A stretch of DNA of 64,000 nt from Strobilurus pachycystidiatus (GCA_019915135.1 JAHLMK010000014.1:248001-312000), one strand, 5' to 3'. Shown: positions 20,651 through 38,517, counted from the first letter of the stretch. Notes: a model not told the origin generated them from the letters alone. Numbers and translations are program-made.

Positions 20651-22098
20651 ATGATCGCCCACTCTTTCGTCCTAGCTATCACCTTTGCTCTGCTTTCCGC
20701 GATTTCTGCGCAAGAGCAGACGCCGCTTACTAGCATCGACTCTGATAGGGAATGTCTTGTTACATTCTCTGTTGATGCAGAGCCCGTCTGGATCACCGAG
20801 GCGGAGAAATGGTCCGCGAAGCGGGAAGGCAGGCTGTTCATGGATATGTGGGTAGCCATTTCGGCTGTACCGCTGGTGCGACTGACTCCCTTGTAGCACC
20901 CATAACCAGGACCTCGGACAAGGATTCACGAAGGAACGCTTCACTTACCCCACCGAGCCTGGCGCGCGTGACACTGTCGATAGCATTCTCCCACTTCTGT
21001 CTGCCTCTTACATGGAGGACGCCTTGACGACATTCACATCGTTTTACACGCGATTCTATCTCTCTGAAAGCGGCAAGGCCAGCTCAGAATGGCTTTTGGC
21101 AAAGCTCCAGATCATCACGCACGATTATGCAAGCGACGAGCAGAAGGAGATCATTCAAGTGAAGGCTTTCAGACACGCGTTCCCGCAGACATCGGTTGTC
21201 GTCCAATTCATGCCAGAAGGGAGCAACTTCTCTAGCCCGACGACGATACTGGGGGCCCATTGCGATAGCATCAACAAATACAACCCCTACGACCTTGCGC
21301 CAGGTGCTGGCAAGTGATACATCTCGTATACATCCCTTCAGCGACCGACCTTATGTAGACGACGATGGCTCTGGGACCATCACTATTCTAGAGGCATACC
21401 GAGGTCTTCTATTAGCTGGCTACATTCCCGTCTCACCACTCGAATTCCATTTCTACGCCGCCGAAGAAGTACGGAAAGTTCAGTCTTCTTGCCGCTGCCG
21501 CTAGGCTCACCGTTCTGTAGGCTGGTTTGTTCGGCTCACAAGATATTGCCTCGTCATTCGAAAATGCTGGTAGATCTGTTCGCGGCATGCAGCAGTATGA
21601 CATGACAGTATGCCGACTGCTTTGCGTATGCACGAGTCGATTTCATATTTTGACCAGGCGTGGGTCAAGGCGAACACCACCGAAGTCATCAACATCGTTG
21701 TCGCGCCGGGTATCGATGATGCTTTGACAGAATTCCAGAGGATGCTGATCGAAGAATACGTGGGTCTGCCATGGACGGAGAGCTCTTACACTGTACCAGC
21801 AAGCGATTATTATCCTTGGACAAAGGCGGGTTATCAGTCTTGTCATGTCACGGAGGCGCCTTTTCCAGGTAACATGAACGGTCAATGTGCGTGTTTCGTG
21901 TCTTTGGCCAGCACCCAGCTCATACGCCTCTTTGCAGGGGCACACACACCGGACGACCGTATTGACATTTCGGACGAGTTTTCCTTCGAACACATGTTAC
22001 GGTGAGTGCGAATCTTAGGCGTTTTTCTATGCTCATGCACCATTCATAGCTTTGCGGAGCTGGCTGTAGCCTTCGCTGTGGAGTTATCGAGCTACTGA
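20651..22098 (+). CDS. Secreted M28 aminopeptidase, copy 2
   Basis: Paralogue of the gene at 18863-20427, 382 residues. Seven exons: 20651-20847, 20897-21309, 21359-21468, 21521-21607, 21658-21886, 21938-22001 and 22050-22098. Signal peptide MIAHSFVLAITFALLSAISA. Zinc and catalytic residues are all kept: [25 protein letters not shown] and NGQWAHTPDDRID. Two introns of copy 1 are absent: the one after the signal peptide, where about 12 extra in-frame residues occur, and the one in the IEEY/VGLPW region. Intron 2 (21310-21358) uses a GC donor, GCAAGT, which is needed to restore GADDDGSG. The C terminus is [12 protein letters not shown]. Probably functional, same role as copy 1. Confidence 0.92.
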
Positions 22099-22434
22099 TC
22101 CAAACTACATATCCACATCGTGCGCCAATCGATTTCTGGCTGCGCATACTAAGTGCCCTCATTGGGGCCCGGGCTACTGCTTCAGAATATGTAATTCATA
22201 ACGTGCTCGAACAACTCTGGCTTTAAGTTTACACACAGTGGCACGCATAGCCGCACCAGGGTCCATGCGGCCTCTTGACAGTATCGTTTAGACAACAACG
22301 CTAGCAGTACGACGCAATAAATTAACAAGATCGCTGTTGCGGCTGTCGCCACAGAACACTATAAACACAATGTTTCTGAAGAAGGACGTTATCGGCATCC
22401 TCGTCATTTGTTGGTATCGTACACAGCTGCCAGT
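22099..22434. other. Intergenic, nothing recognised
   Basis: 3' flank of M28 copy 2. No ORF of interest. Confidence 0.4.
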
Positions 22435-22790
22435 CTACTCAGAGTCGGAATCGGAGTCCTTCTCCCATCCCGCCTCACGCAATTTTTCTTCCCAAGGAGA
22501 CGTGGCCTCCATTGGTGGCTCAGGTACATTCCCTTCAAGACCGTTGATGAACGAAACCAATCCCGTATTCATACTGGAAACGTAAACAGAAAGTAAGCAC
22601 ATATTCGCTCGTTCATCTAGACGAACCATACACAGGAAATGCGGCGCGTCATCTACCAGGATCAAATAAGTCTTCACGCCCGCCTCCCGCAGCTGCTCAT
22701 CGAACTGCTTGATGTGTTGCTCTGTGTAGAGTATATTCTGTGATTCATGGAGAAGCATCACTGGCTTGCTCTGAACCATCGCTGCTACAC
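22435..22790 (-). pseudogene. Alpha/beta hydrolase C-terminal fragment
   Basis: Inverted copy of the last part of the hydrolase gene at 15739-17026, starting around VMLLHESQNILY. It includes VDDAPHFL, the last intron and the C-terminal exon ending EKDSDSDSE. The frame is open, but the N-terminal two thirds, including the nucleophile, are missing. Glycine of LLHGSQD is changed to Glu. Most likely a remnant. Confidence 0.75.
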
Positions 22791-22792
22791 CG

Positions 22793-23623
22793 ATGGATTC
22801 ATCGTGTAAGTACAGTCCCACTGGCATTGTAAACCCTCACTGCGCTACCATGATTTTTCACCCTGAGCCGGACAAAGGAATTTCTGTTCCCGACTGTTCC
22901 AATTTCACGTTGTATATGATGCTCGGACCGACAGTCGCCGTACATGTTGACCAATCTCCGTTACCGTTCCCTTCCGTTTCAGTGTTCACTACCAGTCTAT
23001 CGCTGCTTGATATCTTATTTTCCTACTATAATGGTTCTGGGTCCTACGGTGAACAAGTTTATGTGGGTATAGTTTCCCGGAATCCTGGAGGTCGTTTGAC
23101 AAGCGTGGTTCTGCAGCCCTTACCTTTCTCTTGGCGTTGCTTCCGCTGCATTCATTTTTCAGACGTGCGTCGGTCATCGTTCAATCGGAGAGACAGCCTT
23201 TGGATGAACGCTTACAGGACCGTCTTATACCCATGGCACCACGAACTAGATGATGCTTTCCAGAAATTGAAGCTGGAGCAGGCGAAGACATTGCAAGAGT
23301 TCCATGAGGTATGTAATATGTATGATCCTCCAGTGATCCTCTGTCTACTGTCCGCATCGTGCTCGCTTAAACTGCTGTCACAGCTGAAACTCAAGCGGCT
23401 TGACGAATTAGAAAGAAAAGTTGTCGGCGTAGAGAGGAGACAGGCCAGTAGTCGTCACCTCTCTTTGGATCCCGCTACATATTTACACAGATGTAGGATA
23501 TCTCAGAGGGCTTATCGGGTAGACCGTAGCGGCCCACGTGTCTCCCTTGCTGTACATAGTGAGTGTTACGGTAACTTTTCCTCCGCCTCGGTGACATGGA
23601 TCGCTGATGTGCATTGTACATGA
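22793..23623 (+). CDS. Hypothetical protein with coiled-coil segment
   Basis: Open frame of 276 codons, but the exon structure is uncertain. The best protein-like part is near the end: DSLWMNAYRTVLYPWHHELD, then FQKLKLEQAKTLQEFHE. A good intron (GTATGT...CACAG, about 23310-23384) connects this to LKLKRLDELERKVVGVERR in the same frame; the intron itself happens to be open. Together these make a charged heptad-rich helix of about 45 residues. The first half has mixed composition and may contain further introns. No family recognised. Confidence 0.35.
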   Translation: MDSSCKYSPTGIVNPHCATMIFHPEPDKGISVPDCSNFTLYMMLGPTVAVHVDQSPLPFPSVSVFTTSLSLLDILFSYYNGSGSYGEQVYVGIVSRNPGGRLTSVVLQPLPFSWRCFRCIHFSDVRRSSFNRRDSLWMNAYRTVLYPWHHELDDAFQKLKLEQAKTLQEFHEVCNMYDPPVILCLLSASCSLKLLSQLKLKRLDELERKVVGVERRQASSRHLSLDPATYLHRCRISQRAYRVDRSGPRVSLAVHSECYGNFSSASVTWIADVHCT

Positions 23624-23749
23624 GATGCGAATTGGAGGTTTTCGAGGACACAAGATCGGACGGCAGCCGGAACACGCTTGCTCATATAACTGATATAGAT
23701 TCTATCGCTACAATACAACAATCAGCACATCGAACACATCGAATCTACT

Positions 23750-26700
23750 TCATATTGGACTCATTCCTGTACTCGAGTACGTGAATTCTCTGAGTACCCG
23801 GCGATCTCTCCTAGATTCGCGAGCTAGAACGCAAAGCCCTCCTACGACAATGACCACGATCGCGTGCATGGTCGCTGTCTGACCGGGTTTGAGCTTGACC
23901 TGCTGATATCGTGTATCATCCGGGAGGATGGCAGGGCTACAGAGTTCATCCGCGTAACCATCGGCTTGCTGTTCTGCATCATCCCACAAATGAAATATAC
24001 TCCAGCGACCCCATACCCGATTTCGATATCCCATATAGTGAAAATCTTCCAGCTTAGTGGGCAGATTTACCCCCTTCTTAAGGTCACACTTCGAAGAATC
24101 CCAAGTACTCTTCTTGCCATAGTGTTTGTCAAACGGCCCAGTTTCGAAGGCTTTGGCAATCGCTTTGTTTGTGCGTAAAAAGTCCACCAGTCGCTGCAGC
24201 AATTGTTTGTGTTCCACCGTAAGTTTCTTTGTCACGATGGTGTGCTTCGCTCTGTCGTCCCGCGGTAACTCTATTCCAAAAGTCCCTTCGAGCAGGTCCC
24301 AGAGTTTGATGTTCTTGGTCTCGAGGACGCAGAGCAAGAACATGGTGACATAGAACAGGTCTGCGCGGCGATTCTCGTTTGTTTGGGCTTCGAGGACAAG
24401 GAAATCACCGCCCTTCGAGGCTTCCCCGACGATGCCGTTGCTTTGTAGCATACTGCGGTGCAGCATGTAGGCCAAGAGCGTCCGACCTAGTTCCTCGTTG
24501 ACAAATTCGAGAGTCTCTTTCGGCCTCGTAGCCTTTAGATATCCGTCGAGGAACCTGTAAATCCACTTTGGATCGCCGTCAAATGGTCTGTCGGCAACTA
24601 TGGTGTTGCACCGAATTGGATCAACGATCTTCGCCTTGAACTTGGGAGAGGAGTGTCAGATGTTACGTCGAAGCGAGAAGCGCGCGTGAAGACTCACCAT
24701 GCTGGCCGTTGTGACACAGGGAAATTCATAAAATACATGTTGTCCATCGCGCTTCAGCCGTAGAAGGCCCTCGTCAAACATGTATCGTAACATTGCATCG
24801 GAATTCCTCAAGGGAAGGCACCCGAACTGGGTATCATTGTTCAGAGATTCGTTGGGGAGAATGTCTGTATACACATGGCGGGGGGTTCTTATGTTTGTGG
24901 GCCGAAGAAATTGTTTCTCTTGGAGGAGAGCCTGGATATCATCACCCCAAATGCCTTTGCCGCGTGCATACAACGCTCGCAACGGAGGGCCAAGGTCGGA
25001 AGGAATCAATCCGGCAGACAGCTGCACAGCACGCTTGTGGATGAAGGCAATCTCGAGATCCGAATCCTTCAGTGCGGTAAGCATAGAGTGGACCAGAGAG
25101 CGTGGGTACTGCCGGGTGAGAGTTGATTCTGTGACGGTGTAGAGATAGCTTGGCATCCACGTGAAGGCCTTTTTGTACGCGTCTCGTAGCTTGGGATTCC
25201 ACTTCTTGTTTCCGGTAACAGCGAAAGTGCATGCCACAAGCTGGGAGTGTATGAGGCCGGCTAGTCCCAGAGTGGAAGGTGATTCAGCAAGGACGTCGGT
25301 GACATGGCCGGCATCATGGAGTGAGTGGCACAGCGCCGGAGACGTCCCCTGTATATAGAGCTTGGATATTATACGCGAGCGTTTATGAGCATCGTAAACA
25401 ACCTTGAAAAAGCCGTTATCGAGCACGATGCAGATATCTGTCACTGAGGGAAAGGTTGTGGGGCCTGGGAATTTGGTGATTGAGAGCTTTTCCACGTATC
25501 GTGTCAGTGTGTCGTATCTTTGAACAAAGACAACAACCGAAGAATCTTTGTGAGTAGAATTTGAATCGTGCTGCTTCTTGATATGGTTCTTTGCAGAAGA
25601 TGAGTGCCGAAATTCAACAGTTCGAAGACGCGAGCTTACCAGAACATGTCTCAAAGCACGATGACCAATTCTAGTCCCAAGGAATGTTTCAGCATTCTGG
25701 CCAGTGGTAAAGAACGAGAGCTCCGGGTTGTACTTCGCGATGAAGATCTCTAATGCGTCCCGGATATGTAGTTCCAGGCTCTTGCTAGCTACCTCAGTGC
25801 TCAACGGAAGCTGAAGGAGCTCTCCAAAGTCGAAGCACATAACAAAGTCCTTCGGTGAGTCGGGTTGCTGATCCGCGGGCAGTGAGCCAAGGGCCAATTT
25901 GGAGACAATTTGCTGGAAAATGGTGGCCCTCTGAATGTCGTGTAACAACTCGAACATTGATAGCGTTCGCAAAGAGTCATTCTCGCTCAGCGGGGAAGCA
26001 AAAATGCCAAGGGAGGTGCCACCGAAGTTCGAGACATCCCGTATGGCAAAGGTTGGATCGGGGAATAAAGAACCCGGTCGCTCAAGATGGCTGACCAGAT
26101 CCCATGGTGGCTCTTCCTAAATGAGTACGGTGTCAGCACAAGCGTGCAAAGTTGGAAGTATATGGCACGAACTGAGGAGACTTGAATGCCCTCACCGCCG
26201 CAGACATAAACGGGCCGCTCTGCGTAGGCTTGGTTATCCGATTCTGGCACGTCAAGACGTCGAAGCTTGACCCAGCCTCCAAGGTCTATCACCGCCGGTA
26301 GGTAGCTCACGCTTTCAGAGCTCGAAGATGTGGTAGATAGGCGTGCTTGTTTAGTGACATCGTTTGCAAGCTGAGCGCTGGCCGCACGCTTGAGTCTGCC
26401 AATAGGTGTGCTGTAGATGGCAAGGCGGATGGCCTTTACCCCATTGCCAAATTCTTGAGTGTTGTCAAAATAGGTAGCAGGGAGTGCTTCTTTGAGGGGA
26501 CTCGAGGGCATTGCCAAACACTCGAATTCACAAATGCCGTCCTGGGACTTCGCAACATTGACAACAAAGATACGCGACGCGTCGAGGACAAAATTGCACT
26601 TCCTATTCTCCGGGGGACAGTACTTGTCATGGGCTTGCCCCACATGGTCGATTATATATGTGCTGTCAATGGGTGCGCTGTTCTTCGGCGCATATATCGA

Positions 26701-26802
26701 CACCACATTAAAGCATTTCTTGGATCCAGGCGGGTGGAATGGTGGATGATGAGCGAGGAGACAGCGGATGGTGGTGCGGGTGTCTGGCATAGCAGAGGAC
26801 AA
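23750..26802 (-). CDS. Large orphan protein with C-terminal membrane anchor (976 aa)
   Basis: Three long exons in perfect phase: 26802-26182, 26116-24698 and 24640-23750, all phase 0, together 977 codons with stop. The first donor is GTCTCC; the second intron is canonical (GTGAGT...CCAAG). The protein is mostly globular and mixed charge. Recognisable landmarks are CGGEGIQ-EEPPWDLVSHLE at the first junction, CFDFGELLQLPLSTEV, VTDICIVLDNGFFKVVYD, DLFYVTMFLLCVLETKNIKL and HYMGYRNRVWGRWSIFHLWD. Close to the C terminus is one hydrophobic helix (ATMHAIVVIVVGGLCVLA) followed by many arginines, which suggests a tail-anchored cytosolic protein. I do not recognise the family. Long exons are unusual for this window. 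An ATG at 26790 would shorten the protein by four residues. Confidence 0.75.
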
Positions 26803-26995
26803 AAGAGTTGGCAGTGACCGTTATGGAACAAATCAAGATGCTGTGAAGCCACCAAGAATCTGAACACGCTCGATCAATGGGCATCGGGAGCACGTGACTG
26901 TTCCCATTGTTCCCCTTACGGATGGGCGGAGTTCCAACCTCAGCTTGCTCATTGCAACAACAACGTCGCACAGTTACCAACCAGTTACGGTGAAG

Positions 26996-28416
26996 ATGTC
27001 CCCGAACGGCGTTCTTGACGACGAAGAGTATGACCTATTCGCTGAGCCCGACTACGACATGGACGACGCGCTTTCGGAGCACTCGTCCAATGGCTCTAGC
27101 AGTGGTAGGCACTCGCGCCTTATGACACAGCCGCTTTCTAACTTTTACTCAGACTCATCAGATGAGTCGTCGAGCATGTTCTCCGTGATTTCGGTATCAA
27201 CGAGGGCAACGCCATTGACGAGCCCGAATCGAAAGCAGACCTTCTCTGCCCCCTCGAGCCCTGGAAACGATGAAAGCGCTGTGGCCCGCTCGCCAAGCCC
27301 AGAACGGACGCGCCCTAGCGACTGTCCGTCATTCTACGAGCCTCCTATCCCAATATCACCACATCTCTTCCGATCTTCTGAGGACACCGCCGATGTATGT
27401 ACTTTCCGAATTATGGAGCGTATTGCCCTAATTCCTCCTAGCGTCAAACACCTACCCTTGGTCACTTTCCCCTTTTTGGGATTGAAGCCGGAAATGTATG
27501 GGTTGACAAAATGCGGTTCATAGCGCCACTCTGTCCGAGGATTCCGATAGAGCGCAAGCTTTGTATGATCCGTCGACCGTCAGGATTCGGCCTGTCGACA
27601 TTCATGAATGCCTGCATGTTCGTTCATGACCCTATCTACGCCTCTCTCGCGCGCTATCTCTATGGGCCTGCCATCCCTACTCAATTCCCTGTGCCGGTCA
27701 CTGGTGAAACCCTGGTACTCGCGATCCGTATGGGAGAGGCATTCACCGATTTTAATGGCGACGTGCACACGCAGTTCAATGACTATGTGAACACCCAACT
27801 CCGGTGCTTCCTCCAGCGCTATCGTACTCAGCTAGGCATTCCCCTAGACACAGTCAACGGCTATATGTGCCGAAGTTCTCAATCGACCTTTGCCTGCGTT
27901 ATAGTGAGTTCAATCACCTTGCCCCTCGTCGTCGACTGACTTTGTCTGCAGGAACGCATGATCTCCTTCGATAGGCGGAATCGAGTGCTCCTTTTCATCG
28001 AAGACTTCAATCATCCGCTCGTCCACGCAACACAAGAGCATGCGGGTCTCATTGGGTCTGCAATCAGCCGTGGTCTTGTGTCCCCTGCACTAAAAGCGAT
28101 GAGGAACGACTACATTGTCGGCGGGATGCTAGTTGGGCTTCCGGTCTCGGAAGAGACGTCCTGGAACAAGTTCGATGGTCGTGAAATTTTCTCACCCATC
28201 GCCTACGATGTTTCGGACACGGATATCGCCCGTGGTGCGTTTGGGCTCACGATGCCGGAAGTCAAAGCGCTGGCACAGGAAGTTCTGCAGGATGTCGAGG
28301 TCCAGTCGAAGGTGATCGCACAAGTAGAGGCCAGCGAGGACGTCTACCGCTCGGGAAAGCATGTGGAGTACTCGACAGCGACAGTCGTTGCGCTCCTTCG
28401 ACAGCACAGTGGCTGA
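26996..28416 (+). CDS. AAA-ATPase-like domain protein
   Basis: 441 residues from three exons: 26996-27394, 27442-27903 and 27952-28416, all phase 0. The first 133 residues are acidic and Ser/Pro-rich, predicted disordered (DDEEYDLFAEPDYDMDD). The domain starts with FGIEAGNVWVDKMRFI and continues IERKLCMIRRPSGFGLSTF, the pattern of the fungal AAA-ATPase-like family (predicted AAA-ATPase, PF09820 type), where a Walker-A-like RPRxFGKS is expected. Here the lysine position is Leu, so nucleotide binding is doubtful. Later segments are RNRVLLFIEDFNHPLVHATQ (equivalent of the Walker B region) and AYDVSDTDIARGAFGLTMPE. Function is not established for the family in fungi. Confidence 0.75.
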
Positions 28417-28924
28417 TTAACACTGCGGGACAGCCACGAGGAGGGCTAGGGACCATCTTTACAATCGTGTACATCGCTATCTTCACAATTGCTTTCGAGA
28501 TCATGCATTGCTATTTGTACATTACACACTGGTATATATCTTATCATGGAATTCTGGTCTTGAATTACGTCGTTACGGTTTGAACTGCTTGCAAACGGAG
28601 TTCGAATTGACTCTCACCATCGTCCTTCCATCAGTAAATTTTTTTCCGAAGGGGCTCGTACTTCGAGGGACAAGGCAGATCTGGATGTCGCTGAACAAGT
28701 CCAGTGAACGGGTCGGGGGTCTTTCGAGCGCTTTCTCGTCTATACCACTCATTCATTGACTTCTCATGCAAAGAACATTTGTGTTCACATTCTATTATAT
28801 TCTACAGCTGCAGTATAAATCAGTTAACAGTCAGTCATTCCTAAACGCTCTACTCTCAGCTGATCACCAGATACAAGCCTCGACTAACGCTATTTGAAAT
28901 TGTCCTTTCTTCGCACCATCCACC
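28417..28924. promoter_or_regulatory. Intergenic with TATA box of the MYND gene
   Basis: No gene in this spacer. TATAAA at 28814-28819 lies about 106 bp before the ATG at 28925 and is the probable core promoter of the MYND-finger gene. Confidence 0.5.
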
Positions 28925-30609
28925 ATGACCTCCAAACTGGCAGACGACGTGAAAACATTCAATGCCTTGCCCCGCAAGAAAATGGCACCCTCTGGTCTTG
29001 TTCCAAATCACTGGCACTTCGATATCCGCTTCGTTCAACTCGAGCCTACTCCTGCGCATCTCCTATTCATCGTGCAACCGGAGAGCCAATACATTCATTC
29101 CGAGTCTTTACCAGCTGGTATCAGGCCTGGACAGGAAAAGGCTTACCAGTTCTTCCCGGAAACAGCTGAGCACGCCGCCCCCGAGGTCGCGAAGGCCCTT
29201 ATCAGGGCGTTTGTCACCAGTATGGGCTCGAGCATGGGTGGCAGGGTGGCTGCCATGCCGAGCACTGCACCGTGGAAGCTCTCTACGGAGGACAAGGGCC
29301 TGGCTCTGGCGGTGGGAAAGGAGTTCAAGCGCATCGGTGTCATTCCTGCTCTCCATAGTATCGACCAGTCCCCCCGTTCGGTCTGTGGGATCGCACACGA
29401 AGCTTTTGTCGGGTTCTTTGGCACGCTGCTGCAATCCATCCAGCTCCCTCCTTTGGTAGCCAAGGCCATTCATGTCCCTGAGTCGATGACCTTTGGCTAT
29501 AAGGTCAATGCTCGTCCACCTGACCTCCAGGGAGACGACGAGGATTCTGCTGTCCTCGCTTACGTCCAGATGCTCGATAACTGCCGGCCTTACACCAAGG
29601 AAAAGCAGAAACAGGGCCCGGGGCAGTATCAGTCTATCCTGATGAATGCCTTCAGTCTTGCCCAAGGAAAGTCCTTCGCTGATGTAGAGCGTGAGGCGGC
29701 TAGCGGCGATCTTTCTGCTTTGTTGGACTGTGCCACCCGGTGAGTGGTCTATCCTATGTTTCCATCTCTCTAGCTCACCGGGGGCATCGTAGTGTGTATT
29801 ATGGGGCTGATTGCACACCAGATCGTCAGGCAGCACGTTCTTATTTCATCAAGGCGGCCTTTCACCCCGCTGCCAACGATACCGTGAAAGCGACCGCCCA
29901 TGCCGCGCTCATGCTCTGGTGCATAAACGCCTCCAGCGATGCACTCCGCAGCCGATACCTCTACGCTGGTATCCATCATGCCAATCTAGCCGCCAAGTTT
30001 TCGAGTTCTGTGAACGCTCCCGGACATTCCATTCCTTCCGTTCTTTGGCAAGTCCGCCATTTCTTTCGCCCAACCGCCGACAAACGGGCCGTAGAGCTGA
30101 ATTTTTTCTACAACGATCTATGGACTGCGGAGAAGGAGGCCGAGCAGCGAATCGAGAAGGACACCAAAGCCAATATCAGTAGGATGAAGAACCCGCTGAG
30201 GTACAAGTGTGCCACATTTGGGTGTGGGATTGAGACGGACCACGGAAAGATGTTCCAGAAGTGTACGTCCTTTGCCTGTTTTCGCCTTCAACCTTCATTC
30301 TCAAGCGATCTCTCAGGTGGTGGAAAATGCGACGATGACAAAAAGCCGTACTATTGCAGCAGAGAATGCCAGAAGGAGGACTGGAAAAACCACAAGCCGT
30401 TCTGCCAGGCTGGGATGCCTTGCTCGGTCATCGACCCCGACTTGACCGAGAGCGGCGTCATTGGCGGATCAAGCAAGGACGGTGCCATTCGCGTGACCGT
30501 TCCTCGTCCAGGTGGTGGACATACCGTACTCTCGTCGTCGACGATGAGCCCTCAGTTGATGAAGGAGCTCAGAGAGCATGCGGAGAGAATGACATTGGAG
30601 GAGAGCTAA
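28925..30609 (+). CDS. MYND-type zinc finger protein
   Basis: 525 residues from three exons: 28925-29739, 29793-30262 and 30317-30609. The N-terminal 270 residues hold no known motif (LADDVKTFNALPRKKMA, FDIRFVQLEPTPAHLLFIV). The middle has a repeat-like helical region (RQAARSYFIKAAFHPAAND, HAALMLWCINASSDALRS). This resembles the TPR/Sel1-like helices often found with MYND fingers. The MYND zinc finger spans YKCATFGCGI, then FQKCGGGKCDDDKKPYYCS, RECQKEDWKNHKPFC, with all Cys and His ligands present; the finger is split by intron 2. The C-terminal tail is Ser/Gly-rich. MYND fingers bind short proline-containing peptides in partner proteins. Target unknown. Confidence 0.85.
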
Positions 30610-30872
30610 TGGTCCGGTGAACAGCATCGCGACGCGCGTTCCCTCGAAGTTTCATCGTTCACATTGTATAGTCACGAAATAGTTCAATACAAATTGTGCA
30701 ATATGTATTGGTATGGCACACTCGTCCTCCACGCAAATCAATTGCTCTAGAACCGTAATCGAGTCAGGTCTGAGTCAAGTCGACAGTGGATATGTGAATG
30801 GGCGGCCCGCATTGGCAAGCCCTTGATTTTGATTCTTATCATTTCCAGGACTATTCCAGTGCATATTTGGCC
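30610..30872. other. Intergenic
   Basis: 3' flank of the MYND gene. Nothing recognised before the transposon-like element. Confidence 0.4.
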
Positions 30873-31352
30873 AGGACCCCGGATAATACCCTTCGATGTC
30901 CGAGGCCAAAAGTCCGGACATGGGGGCGAAAATTTGGTTTGAACCCCGATTCAGAGTCCGGACATGAGCGATTTTTGAAGCTGAAACCCTCATCCATGGT
31001 TCGGACATGCACCTAAACTAGCTAGGAGCCTTGAGGAGAAGTTCGGACACGGATGACAGTAGGATCAAGTCTCGACGTGGTGTTGGTGTCAAACCGTTGC
31101 AACGTCTTCAAGACACTTTGGCTGAACCGCTAACAACTCAGAATTGTGCTGAAAATGCAGAAATGCCTGAGTTCAAGCCAGGGAAGGGTCAGAATTTTCG
31201 GGTGGGCTTGAGGAAAAAGCCCGGACATGAGCAAAAATTTGGGCTGAGGCTCGAGGAAAAGTCCGGACACGAAAAAATTTTGAAGTCCGGACACGGGCCG
31301 AAAATTTTGGTACTTTTGGCCTCGGTCCTCAAAGGGTATTATCCGGGGTCCT
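30873..31352. mobile_element. Non-autonomous TIR element (MITE), 480 bp
   Basis: Terminal inverted repeats of about 40 bp begin AGGACCCCGGATAATACCCT on both ends, with a few mismatches further in (the shared block ends at GAGGCCAAAAGT). The flanks are ATTTGGCC at 30865-30872 and 31353-31360, a perfect 8-bp direct repeat. If the outermost A/T pair is counted as flank, the duplication is 10 bp (TATTTGGCCA). The interior has about seven copies of a GTCCGGACAC/GTCCGGACATG motif as subterminal repeats. No coding capacity. An 8-bp duplication suggests the hAT superfamily; a 9-10 bp reading would suggest Mutator-like. The perfect duplication suggests recent insertion. Confidence 0.85.
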
Positions 31353-31740
31353 ATTTGGCCATGTAAGAGTCGACACCGAGCTTCATTGGATGGCCAGGTA
31401 AGACGGAGATTGTTCGAACACCAGTACTTACGAGTCTCAGTCTGTGCGCCATACCACGATGTTCTCAGACTGTTCTGCTTAGCCTGAGAGTTGGGCGTTA
31501 TGAGTGATGACAATCGATCACTCTGAGTCTGTATAACTGTTCTGCTGTTTTATTCGCCCTCGATCACTGCATCACGTGCGTCCAAGATAGCATGCCATCA
31601 TGATCTGAGTCCGACGCCATGTGCAGCTTATCGTTTTGTTCCTGCTTCGTTTCCTGCGATCATCTGGAAGGCGTGGCCCCATACTTGAAACGACGAGGAG
31701 CCCGGACCTGCTTGTTTCGCATCCCACCTTCATCTCCTCG
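31353..31740. other. Upstream region of ABCC copy 1
   Basis: No separate gene recognised. Additional upstream coding exons of the transporter cannot be excluded. Confidence 0.35.
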
Positions 31741-38013
<6,273 letters not shown>

Positions 38014-38517
38014 TCGCCACAACTATATAAGTACTATCTATGGACATGGTATCTATTCTGTCAATCTTGTCACATTGGGAAATCATCATATACCGTTCTG
38101 GCCGAGTAATCGGTGGATGGGCGTCCCGTTCCGCCCGCCACTAAATGGAGTCCCGGCGTTCGAGCAGGTAGGTAAATCAGATGTGGCCATTTTCGTCCAT
38201 CAACGCCTGCAGCAGAGGTTCGTGAAAAGATTAGATTATGAGACTTACTCGCCTGCATTGAGATCCAAAGTCTTCCGTAGACATCATACGAGATTGATCA
38301 TCACTCGACTGGCATGCACTCGTTGGATTGCCAGTAAGAGGTGAGTAAGTCAGCGTAACGTTACTTGGCCTCGAGGCGGACGGCAGAGCCGCTCTCGGAG
38401 GCTTTACGTCAGATGACACCCATAACCGGGCCATATGCGGAGGTAAGTTCTTGTTGATGTAACCGACTTTGACCATTCTGCAAATGTCTCCACAAACCTT
38501 GCCTTCTTACCACCGCC
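38014..38517. other. Intergenic
   Basis: 3' flank of ABCC copy 1 and upstream region of the FUSC-type transporter. No ORF of interest. Confidence 0.4.
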
